Under the pieces are notes generated by a model. It was not told the origin of the DNA, did not search any database, and saw nothing but the letters and a program-made list of their open reading frames with translations. The position numbers and the translations under genes are program-made. Shown here one piece after another: positions 45,501 through 54,704 of a DNA stretch of 64,000 bases. Source of the stretch: Entomortierella parvispora (Eukaryota > Mortierellomycota > Mortierellomycetes > Mortierellales > Mortierellaceae); NCBI GenBank assembly GCA_963573315.1, contig OY752153.1, positions 372,001 through 436,000 of the forward strand, read 5' to 3'. Within the stretch, counting starts at the first letter, position 1. Each line of letters opens with the position of its first letter.

Positions 45501-46912
45501 GGCGACTTACCAGTCAAGGATAAAAATCTTTTTCAGTCCATGGTGCTGCTGCAAGTATCTCGCCGCGATGGCCACATTGTTGTACAAACAAAATCCTCCA
45601 GCTTCGTCCGGTTCAGCGTGATGTCCCGGTGGTCGAACAATAGCCACTCCATTGAGAACCTGTCCTATTGCAACAGCCTTGCATAGTTCGAGTAAACTAC
45701 CACAGGAGAGTCTAGCGCAAAACGCCGACGAGTTATTGAGGTAGATGCTGTTGTAGCTGTTGGCCATATCCAAAAGTTCCTCTTTTGACATGTCTATCAA
45801 ACAATGGAAATTATTGTCAGCTGCGATATTTGAGAGTTCTCAGTGCACGGCACCCATCTGTGCCTTACTTGATGTCTTTGTGATAGCCTCCACATGGGCA
45901 GAAGTGTGAACAAGACCGAGTTCCTCCATTGTAGCCTCGCGTGATGCAATCTTGATCATCCTCTCTGTACATCCGGCGTTTTTTAGGGCGTCATAGATTC
46001 TCCAGATCCGCCTGGGATCTTCTGGGTGATCGTCCTCTCCATGGACATTGCTGTGAAACCTGTTCAAGTGAAAAAAAGGTCACAAATAATTGTTAAAAAT
46101 AAGCCTGCGAGGAACTTAACCTCAAGGTTTCGCCAAAGACCCAAAAACCACCAGGGCTGGGCTGCATAGCTGCATATATCCAATGGTCGACCAGGAATAG
46201 TATGTACCTCATCCTAACATCGTAGACATATCCTGTGCGTGTGCTTCTCCCATCCATGCGGTCTGGCTGGGGCAGAGGGTTGGCATTATTGCTGCCAGGC
46301 GACGGGGCAGAGGCCGGTTCCTCGGCTTCATTCCCGTTTGTTGCGCCGACGCTGTTAACGGAAACGACCGTTGCCTCCGGGGAAGAAGGCGTGGTATCCA
46401 TATCGTGTGAAGAAGGGGAAAGTGAGGCCGCGGGGTCAGCCACACGGTCAGCGACAGGGTCCGCGGCTGGTTCGGCTGCAGGGGCAGAGGCCATGACCAC
46501 GTCTGTTGCCAATGAGGATGACGAGTCGTTCCTGGATTCACTGGTGATTGCATGGTTGTGGTCCTCAATGCTTGGAGAGATTACCGGGGTGGCTGCCTGC
46601 GAGTCCGGGGCAATGTCGGCTGAATCTATTGGACCAAATGGTAGGAAGGGAATTAGTCTGTGTTTGTTTTTGTTTAGGGGAACAGACGCGTTGGTCGGTG
46701 CTGATCCCTCAATCGCTCCATGGGCAGACTGGAGAAAAGGGACAAGGGGACGCGTGCGATTAATAGCATGGGCAGATCTGCTTGTCTAGGGGCAGAGACA
46801 GGAGCACAGCGCCAGGGCTCTCCTCGGAAGGATTGAATCGAGGCGACAGCTTACCAGTGGGGGCGAGATTGTCTGCATGGTCAGATGCGAGCCCGGGGTC
46901 ACTCGAGGACAT
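42590..46912 (-). CDS. HDA1: Class II histone deacetylase, Hda1/Clr3 type, 9 exons
   Basis: Exons 46912-46855, 46625-46208, 46059-45869, 45793-45511, 45414-45259, 45164-45025, 44939-44649, 44566-44419 and 44180-42590 join to 1091 aa with every phase matching. The N-terminal ~145 residues are disordered. The deacetylase domain (about 150-545) shows [71 protein letters not shown] and [11 protein letters not shown], including the zinc and charge-relay His/Asp residues. An Arb2-type alpha/beta domain follows (about 562-790), as in Hda1 and Clr3. The last ~290 residues are Q/H/P/S-rich. The enzyme removes acetyl groups from H3 and promotes gene silencing. Introns range from 75 to 238 nt. The start at 46912 follows from a 58-nt first exon with a clean GTAAGC donor. 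Confidence 0.94.
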
Positions 46913-47569
46913 TTGGATGTGAAGAGCAGGGGCTTGGCCAGTGGATGTGTGGATGTGTGGAAGAGGAGGGAGGCAGGGAGGGAGGGGGAAGGGGGGAAGG
47001 AAGTCGAAGAGAAGATGACGGATGGGAAAGAGGGATGAGAGAAAGGGGAGGGGGACTATGCGCTGCAGCGAGTGAATGGGGTGCAGAGAATAGAGAAGAA
47101 GGGCAAAGAAAGAAAAGAGGTAAGAGAAAAAGAGAAAAAGAGAGAGATGGATCCGGCGCCAGAGATGGATGCGGCTTTGGGATGAGCGGTGATTTGTGAT
47201 TTGTGCCATTCTTGCTCTTTCTCTTTCTTTCTTTTCCCGTGCTGGCGCCTCTCCCTTCTTTTCTTTGCCTGTCTGTCTCCACCCCCTGTGCGTTGTTGTT
47301 CTTGCTGCTGTTGTTGTCACTGTCTGCGTCTGTGTGGATGGGGGTGCATGGATGCAGGGCACTGTGGTATGTGCATGCTCAAGGCAGGTACTTCTGTGCA
47401 CCGCCATCCACTGCTTTAGTTTGACAGCCGTGTTTCCCAGGCCCAGTCTGCCTTTTCTTGTTTTCCTCCTGTCTCCCTTCCTTTCCTCTCTTTCTTTCCC
47501 GTCTCGTCTTGGATGCATCATTCTTTCAATCTTTTCTTCTTTGCATTCATTCATTTCTTTATTTCAAGA
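46913..47569. other. HDA1 promoter/leader; no gene
   Basis: Purine/pyrimidine-skewed intergenic DNA between the HDA1 start and the 3' end of the ERMARD-like gene on the same strand. No coding region is supported; open frames here read low-complexity sequence. Confidence 0.5.
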
Positions 47570-50046
47570 TTACTCTTTTTTAGAAACATTAGAATCCACA
47601 ATTAACCGCACCTCCTTGTCCATCTGCTGCCAGGCCGACTCAATCATCTCCAACCTGACCCGCTCAAACAATGACACAAACTTGTCTACAAACGTCGTTA
47701 TCCGCAACCGCAACTGGATCTCGCCTGTGCTGGATCTGTCTACCACCGCATAGCCTCCTGCTCTGGTCATTGTTTCTTCTCCCGGAGAGAGTTCTACTGT
47801 CTTTGCCCCTTGTGGCGCCTCCGTATCATTGAGGGTCGACTCGCCAGCCCCGGTCAGGACAAGTTGCTCAACCAGCACTAGACAATCGTTCAACATCCCT
47901 AGAAGTCCTGGTATTTCTGGTTGCATCTGCTCAAACTGCCTCCGTGCCCGGGATGAGAGCTGCCGTTGCTGCAATTGCTCGGTGAAGGTTGCAATCTTGG
48001 TCGTCACTTTTTCAGTAGCCACCCCAATACTTTGCAAGATCAGGATCCACGCTGATATGTTGCTGCCAAAGGCAGACTGGGGATTGCTCGCCGGCCATGC
48101 TCTACCGCATGCGACTACTTGATCCTTCGTTGAAAGTATCGATAATCTCTCTACGTTTGGAAATATTGTCGCCTGACAGATTTCCGTCCGGTCCATTTTT
48201 TGAATCCAAAGCGTCTTTCCTTCGTCGCTTAACGATTCAGCAATTGATCGATATTTTGTCAGAGAGACGAGACATTGTGTTGCCTCCTTCTTGAGGGCTG
48301 ACCATTCATCGAATCGGGTTGTGGAATACTTGTCAATCCAGTCTTCACATCTCGTGCAAGTCGGCGTAAGATGGTCGCTTGCCAATTGATGGGCTGGTAT
48401 ATGTTGGCGGAGGAGATGAAGGACAAGGCCCAGGTAGCAATGGAACCAGGGGTCAGCTCTGATGTCTTTTCCAAGAAACACGTTAAGTTCGCCATGGCTT
48501 GTTCTGTCCCGAAGCCGAGGACCATAGGGCAGGAGAAACAGATCACCGAGCAAGTTCTAACCAAAGGTCAGCTACAGGAACTATTATAATCAACATTATT
48601 GATCTCTTTGTTTCAGCGACTTACCATCATACTCGGGCCAAGAGCGATAAACAGTTCGTTCGGGATATGTTCTGGGTCGTATTTACTCAGCACTGGAGAA
48701 TCTGAGCTGAAAAACTCTGCCGGTATGGTGCTGCTAAGGATAACATCCAACGTGACATAGTACTCTCCCGCGATCAAAGCTGCCCTGCGGTCTTCCTTAC
48801 ACTCGTTGACATCGACAAAAAGTAACCGAAGACTATGTTCTATCAAAGGTAAAGTAGTCATCACGAACAGGAATGGTGTTTTACTGCCAGGCTCTAAATG
48901 TCGGATGGCATTTCTCCACTGTCCCTGGGTGCCTGGAGTCACAAACGCGCTCTCGTCCACAAGGCCACAAAGGGCATTTGGTGCATCGCCCATGTTTGGT
49001 GAGGGGATGGGTAGGTCGTACATAGCGTCTTCGTACAGCCGATGAAAGTCTTCAGTTGGATCAGGGTTAATTCTTTGAGTACATAGATGATAATAAAGCT
49101 TTGGCGAGATATGTCGGGTTAATGGAGTGCCTTTGAGTTTCCCCCGTGATGCTGAGACGATGGTCATGGTTATGGTAAGGAGCATGGCGCCGTAAGCATC
49201 GAGAGGAATGGCATCCTGAGGGGTAATGAATCCATGCCAGAGAAGGTTCCTGATATTGAGGGTGATGGGGGACCCCAGTATGGTCTTGAGACCTTGCATC
49301 TAGAAAGGCATCAGGTTACTACAGGGTGATTTCTCGAGACCAGTGCAATCGAAGGAAAACCCTCTTTACCAAACGACGAGGGATACACTTTGCCAGACAA
49401 GGCACAGCGAGCAGATCCCTGACCAAGAAGGGGACGAAGGTATCCGGTCCCTGCAATGCGCAGATAATCTAGGTGGGGTCAAAGAGAACCAATCAGATCG
49501 CGAACTCTCTCCGCCCGGCATGGTGCTCCTCAAGTATCATTCAAGATGGCAGGCATGGCTTACGGTCCCAAGTAACTGTTCCAGGACAGTTGATCCAACA
49601 AGCCAAGCTTGGTCGTAGCTGCCAGCCATGAACAGATCGAACCAGATTTCGCAGGACTTTTGGCTCGACTCGGACATCCAGGACAATTGCTCAGAGTAGA
49701 GTCTGGCAAGAGATCCTTCTTGACCAATGAGGTTTTGAAGACTGGCCAGAACTTCGATGGAGGCGCGCTTGAATGGATCCAGGTCCCGAGGATCTGGAGC
49801 ATCTGTGATCTGTCCGTGGAGGACCACTTCTGGCAGCACTGTGCCTGGCTGGAGGGCGTCAAGGATCAAGAGGCCGCTCGGATCGAGAAAGGTTGTCCCG
49901 GGAGAGACGGCGGTGGAGGATGAGAGCGAGTGCTGGTCAAAGTAGACAAGGTCCCAGACAAAAGGCGGTAGGTATGCGCGAGGGATGGGGGTCATTGGTG
50001 GCAGGATGGAGTTGCTTTGGGAGGATGGAGGGATAGAGGAATGCAT
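47570..50046 (-). CDS. ERMARD/DUF4209-like protein, 4 exons
   Basis: Exons 50046-49564, 49450-49370, 49299-48625 and 48556-47570 give 741 aa, with all introns phase 0 (113, 70 and 68 nt). Key segments are [14 protein letters not shown] and [20 protein letters not shown]. The 'NLRNLLWHG' and 'GPRLRDR.SHGE' signatures resemble ERMARD (ER membrane-associated RNA degradation protein) and DUF4209. The rest is mostly helical, with a C-terminal amphipathic region and no obvious strong membrane span. The family's biochemical role is poorly known. The assignment rests on two remembered motifs. Confidence 0.78.
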
Positions 50047-50197
50047 TCACAGAGCATCAAAAAGAAAGAATGAATGAGAGAGCATGCGCCCCCGCACCCC
50101 ACTTTTTCCTCGCTTTCTTTCCTTCCTCCTGGGGGTCCCCCCTTGAGTTGTCCTGGGTTCCCTCCATCGTTTTTCCTGGGTCAACTGCATCACTCCA

Positions 50198-50300
50198 TCC
50201 TCACATCCATCCCCGCATCCATCCCCGCATCCATCCATCCCCGCATCCATCCATCCCCGCATCCATCCATCCCCGCATTCGTCCATCGCCGCATCGCCAC
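50198..50300. repeat. CATCC/CCCG minisatellite
   Basis: About seven imperfect copies of CATCCATCCCCG with one- or two-unit CATC variation, located 150-250 bp upstream of the ERMARD-like start codon. Confidence 0.8.
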
Positions 50301-50469
50301 CGACAACGGCATGAAATGTTCACTTCACGCCTTTGATCTACCAGGTTATTGGCTTTGAGAGCCGCGACCCACAATCCGTTCATCGCCACTCAGGTCATGT
50401 CCACAAGCTCTCAACAACTTGAACTGCTCCAAGGGTCAGAGTCTTCTCCCAGAGTCAAGGCAATTAACG

Positions 50470-51088
50470 CGAGTTGGATGTACATGACACCGTCCTGGAA
50501 GACAAGATACTTGCACAGTGGGCTGGGTTGCTCAAGAACAATCCAGGGATCCTCAAGGTCACTGTTCAAGACTTGCAGCTTGGAGCCATGAGGCTACATG
50601 ATCTACTTTTTTGCCTTGAGCTCTATGGTTTGTGAACATTGTTACAAATATTTCGACAGCCACCTCGACATTGACAATGCGGCCTCTCTGCCCCTGCCTG
50701 TTCTTGTTGAGTCGTATCGTCAAATGCTCAAGGATGTTGAACTTTTAGGTTGCCCTGTGGACCCATTCTGGACTATTCAAATGTGCCTTAAATGTCGTGT
50801 GAAACATTACTCCGTGAACAAAGAGAGTACTACTTGCGCCGCACAATCACTTTCTGGATACCTGCATGGCCATGAGATACCGACGTACCATGAAGGGTGA
50901 ATATGAGTATCAGGAAAGCAGTGTCATCGAGGAAGCGCGATTAGTATTTGGGGGAGATGTCGGGATCAAAGCCATGGCTAGATCGGTAGACGAACGCCTC
51001 AAGAGGAGCAATCACAGGGTCATGGGCTATAGCCACCACCGCAACTGGACGATTGAGGATGGTGGCAAGACGAAGCGCGAAGCACTTT
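50470..51088 (+). pseudogene. Decayed F-box/LRR or F-box zinc-type gene
   Basis: About 50487-50600 reads WAGLLKNNPGILKVTVQDLQ, an LRR segment of the local F-box family. A different frame (50598-50900) reads VCEHCYKYFD ... FWTIQMCLKCRVKHYSVN, a C..C/C..C pair seen in some fungal F-box proteins. A third frame (about 50850-51088) reads RYRRTMKGEYEY ... EEARLVFGGDVGIKAMARS and ends at a stop. Each part looks coding but they are not collinear in frame and no intron explains the shifts. Confidence 0.55.
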
Positions 51089-51181
51089 GACACAGCCGAG
51101 CGTTTGTGTCACTGATGTTGCCACCGAGGATCACCCATCCGTCTAATACGTCTCTTCGTTTCCCCATCTCTCCATCCCACC

Positions 51182-52630
51182 ATGACATCTGCTTCGATTG
51201 ACATTCCAGAGATTCTCTTGTTAATTTCTGCCCATCTTGACTTTAAGCACATTGTCCCATGTACGCTCGTCAATAAAGCCTGGTACAATGCCCTTGCCCC
51301 CCTCCTCTTCAAGGAGATCAACACTTGCAATGCCAAGTCCATTGCTCTCGAGCGGTACTGTGCTCATGCAACCCGACTCCGCATTTCCATGAAGAGCCCC
51401 ATCTTCAATGTCATCACCTCCAAATGCACTCAACTCGCTGAGCTCCAGGTGCGTGGTCCAGGCTCGTCCACCACCACCCTCTCCAAGAAGTGGATCGAAT
51501 TCCTCCAGAAGAATCCCCGGATCACAAAGCTCACTGCTCTTGAACTTACTCCCCGATCCCTAGCCGTCTTGGTAGAGCACTGTCCGAACCTCCAAGAACT
51601 GGTGGTCCGTGGGTTTCAGTTTGGTCATTGGAGAGACGGGCCCAAATCACGCGTAGAACTTGTTTCCCCACTCTGGAGTATCGCACATGGATTGACTTCT
51701 CTCGATCTCGGCTTCAATTCATTCACGGTTGACACTAACGTGCTGCTACCTTGCCCGGACCCAATGGGTCTCCCTCAGATGCGTCATCTCATCCTGGGAG
51801 CTTCGTATTCTAGCTTGGAGGATCAAGCCCGGTTCATTTGTTGCTGTAAGAACCTGGAGACTTTGACCTGGGACTTGGAACACATTCGATTGTCGACTAT
51901 GGGAATCGTCGCCTTCCGTGAACTGTTTACATCCCTTCGGCATCTTCAAGAACTGAGGCTTTTTCTGCCAGCAAAGCAGACGTTCCTGGGGGGAGAGCAA
52001 TTGACCGAGTTCCTGATGTTGCTCCCTCCATGTGTCGTCGAGCTACAGGTTCGAGCCTACGCGGTTTGGAATGTTACAGACCCCTTGATACAAGGCCCAT
52101 TGTCAAGACAGTTCCACGTTTTGGAGACGCTGAATCTCAGAGGATGGTGTCCTTCAAGTAGCTGTATTTTGATCATTTTGCGTTCCTGTCCTTTTCTTTG
52201 CGCTTTCCACTGTTATACACTGCGAATCAAGAATCCGACGATCGAAACGGCGGCAACGGCTGGGACCCACAGTGCTGGCAGCATTCACGGCGGAGTTGGA
52301 CCATTCGGATGGGTATGCATCGGACTGGAGAAGATCACTATACAGCTTGTCGACTGCATGGATGCGGTGACCCGCTGGCTTTTCTTTGACCAATTGTGCT
52401 GTATGAAAGAGCTTACATCGGTCACTGTCGGTGGTCTGGTCCCAACAGAGCTTGAATGGTATGAAGGGGAAACGCCAAGAACGTGGAGAGACAAAATGAT
52501 CGAGAAGGATGAGATAGCAACTATTCCTTGGATGAGAGAGGTGTGGCCTCGGCTGGAATTTTTTCGCACTTTTGACAAGACTACGCCTTATGGGCGTTTG
52601 TCACTGTTCAACCATGCATGGTCGGGCTGA
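51182..52630 (+). CDS. F-box/LRR protein, intact
   Basis: 482 aa, intronless. The N-terminus is a good F-box: IPEILLLISAHLDFKHIVPC, then TLVNKAWYNALAPLLFKEI. The rest contains irregular leucine-rich units (LVEHCPNLQELVVRGFQFG, GLTSLDLGFNSF, KNLETLTWDLEHIRLSTMG, LETLNLRGWCPSSS, LEKITIQLVDC). Such proteins serve as substrate receptors of SCF ubiquitin ligases through Skp1; the substrate is unknown. It differs from the minus-strand relatives in lacking the KCDGGG block. It lies 216 bp upstream of another intact F-box gene. Confidence 0.88.
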   Translation: MTSASIDIPEILLLISAHLDFKHIVPCTLVNKAWYNALAPLLFKEINTCNAKSIALERYCAHATRLRISMKSPIFNVITSKCTQLAELQVRGPGSSTTTLSKKWIEFLQKNPRITKLTALELTPRSLAVLVEHCPNLQELVVRGFQFGHWRDGPKSRVELVSPLWSIAHGLTSLDLGFNSFTVDTNVLLPCPDPMGLPQMRHLILGASYSSLEDQARFICCCKNLETLTWDLEHIRLSTMGIVAFRELFTSLRHLQELRLFLPAKQTFLGGEQLTEFLMLLPPCVVELQVRAYAVWNVTDPLIQGPLSRQFHVLETLNLRGWCPSSSCILIILRSCPFLCAFHCYTLRIKNPTIETAATAGTHSAGSIHGGVGPFGWVCIGLEKITIQLVDCMDAVTRWLFFDQLCCMKELTSVTVGGLVPTELEWYEGETPRTWRDKMIEKDEIATIPWMREVWPRLEFFRTFDKTTPYGRLSLFNHAWSG

Positions 52631-52846
52631 GCTCGTTACCATGGCACAGCCACTCGCCTCGTAGAAAAAAAACTTTCCAAATATACCTGCCGCTGGCTGT
52701 TGCTCGAGTCTCCCACTCCGTGGTACCAGTCAAAGTCCTGTCCCCATGGCGCCCCTTCTCGTTTTGTGCAGCTCTGCAGCTCTTCCTCTCTCTCTTTTAT
52801 TGCTTCCTTTTTTTTGATCACTGACAAAAACCACAACCCCTGACCA

Positions 52847-53752
52847 ATGCCTGCAAATCCACTCCTGATACCCGAGATCCTGATTCGTCTTGCGCATTTT
52901 GTTCCTTGCTGGCTCGCTCTCGATACTACCGACCAACAAAACTTTCACGCCTTTCCTGATGGCCTGTACCAGTTTTCCCCCAAAGATCTCTTGGCCTGCG
53001 CATCTGTCTGTCACCTGTGGTATCGAATATTTTTCCCACAGCTCTGGATCGTCTACGATGGCGAGATCATGTCTCCTTCCTCCTCCTTTGGAAAGCAAGT
53101 CCGACCTTTGTCCCGTCCGGTCCCAGAGGAGATTGTGATGGCACAAAGCCCTCACTTTCGGATTCTCACCCGTTACAACGGCCGAGTGCCCTCGTCGCGC
53201 TCGAACTTTGCCACTCTGCAGTGTCGACACCTGGTCGATCTAACTCTTCATCGGACTTGTCCTCGTTCCTGTCATTTGGTTCAATCTAATGGCACAACTC
53301 TGCGACGATTGACGTGGCATGGCAATGTTCCTTATTCTGGCATGCGTTCAGATCTGGAAAGTTATTCGATGACAAGTCTGACGAGGCTTGAGCGCTTGGT
53401 TCTTTCGCAATGGGATGTGTCCGAGAATAGGTTGATCCCTACATTGGAGCAGAATCAAGGGACGCTGCAAGAGATGGCCTTGACATATCTGCAGGGTCTT
53501 GACTCGGTACCTGAGGGGTTAAAGATGGAGAAGATGAGGGAATTGACATTGGATGGAGAATGGGACGAGAATGAGGCATTGATGGAGTTGGTCAAAGCAT
53601 GCCCAAAGTTGGAAAAGCTGACACTGGAGTGGACGCTGGCAGAAGGTGGGGGAGCAGAGCTGGATCAAATGAAGGCCTACTTGCTGGATCGTCGACCTCC
53701 GTTGAAGGAAGTAGAGAGAAGAGGAGCCGGTTCGATTGTTTTTGTCTTGTAG
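52847..53752 (+). CDS. F-box/LRR protein, short, intact
   Basis: 301 aa, intronless. The F-box is unusual: the first half (LLIPEILIRLAHFVP) is separated from the second half (FSPKDLLACASVCHLWYRIF) by about 25 residues. LRR-like segments follow (CRHLVDLTLHRTC, TRLERLVLSQWDVS, MRELTLDGEWDENEALM, CPKLEKLTLEW). The C-terminus is short (GAGSIVFVL). AATAAA at about 53779. It probably shares ancestry with the gene immediately upstream but has diverged strongly. Confidence 0.85.
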   Translation: MPANPLLIPEILIRLAHFVPCWLALDTTDQQNFHAFPDGLYQFSPKDLLACASVCHLWYRIFFPQLWIVYDGEIMSPSSSFGKQVRPLSRPVPEEIVMAQSPHFRILTRYNGRVPSSRSNFATLQCRHLVDLTLHRTCPRSCHLVQSNGTTLRRLTWHGNVPYSGMRSDLESYSMTSLTRLERLVLSQWDVSENRLIPTLEQNQGTLQEMALTYLQGLDSVPEGLKMEKMRELTLDGEWDENEALMELVKACPKLEKLTLEWTLAEGGGAELDQMKAYLLDRRPPLKEVERRGAGSIVFVL

Positions 53753-53888
53753 GTATAATAGTTATTCTAGATAGATGCAATAAAAAATTGGTGGCGTTGC
53801 TGAGAATGAACGAGCGCGCGTTCCTGCGAAGACCATCGCGCGGCGCATCAATGGCCCCCGTCGCGTTCTTTTTAAAGTCAGAGTCAAA

Positions 53889-54227
53889 CTAAGGCGGTCT
53901 CTCCGGCATAAGTTCACTCTCCTGGCCATGTGCAGGAGGCACAAACATGGATGGGAAGGCTGCCTTTGCACAAGTGTTTACAATCGTGCGACTAGACTTT
54001 TTCTGAGCCTTGTGGAAACAACAAGGAGACCTTTTGTGGCAAACAATGTTCCATTCCAAGAACCGTGGCGCCATGTTTAGTATCCATTGGATAATGACAA
54101 CGGCGATGACAGTGGTAATGACCATGGCAAGGATGTTGATAGTGATGACAATGGTGTTTGACCTTAAGGGAAAGGGTGAGCCCAAAGATGGAAAAGAGAA
54201 GAGTCTACGGAGGAATGGGCACCACAT
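53889..54227 (-). CDS. Possible small membrane protein
   Basis: 112 aa from an ATG at 54227. There is one hydrophobic stretch (about residues 27-51, VITINILAMVITTVIAVVII), flanked by basic residues, then a Cys-containing basic segment and a tail ending HGQESELMPERPP. No family is recognised and the promoter is unremarkable. The evidence is frame length and composition only; it could be a chance frame in the intergenic region. Confidence 0.35.
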   Translation of the reverse strand: MWCPFLRRLFSFPSLGSPFPLRSNTIVITINILAMVITTVIAVVIIQWILNMAPRFLEWNIVCHKRSPCCFHKAQKKSSRTIVNTCAKAAFPSMFVPPAHGQESELMPERPP

Positions 54228-54611
54228 CCGTCAACCGGACCAGTAACAACAACAACAAAGACTCTCAACGACCCCCTTGCGATCTTCCCCCTTTGGGAAA
54301 AGGAAGAAAAAAAAGGGCCTTCCTGTCCCCTCGGCTCCCCCCTTTCCCCTTGCACAAACCCCCTTCTCATTCTTTCTTTCGCAAAACCTCTTTTTTTTGT
54401 CCTTCCGGGTCCCTTGTTCCCCTTCCTATTCGTTCGGCCCATTGACGGCGTGACAAAGGAGCGACGTTGTGTGGCTGCTCATGATGAAGGAAGGTGGATG
54501 GAAGGCGGATGAATCCCAACAAAAAATCGATATATTCCGCGTTCCTACATTTTTTTCTTTCTCTCCCTCTTTAAATTGTTACCCGTCGCCTTTCACATTC
54601 CCACCCTCCAT

Positions 54612-54614
<3 letters not shown>

Positions 54615-54650
<36 letters not shown>
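54615..54650. repeat. (CT)n microsatellite in the leader of the CBM48 gene
   Basis: About 18 uninterrupted CT units followed by (CTTT)n, ending some 40 bp before the ATG at 54705. Confidence 0.85.
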
Positions 54651-54653
<3 letters not shown>

Positions 54654-54704
54654 TTCTTTCTTTCTTTCTCACCTCGCCACTTTGATATACATCCACTAAA
54701 CACC

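Noticed and set aside
42590-46568. Separate small genes for the Arb2-like and deacetylase pieces
   Set aside because: Nine exons join in phase into one Hda1 protein in the known domain order.
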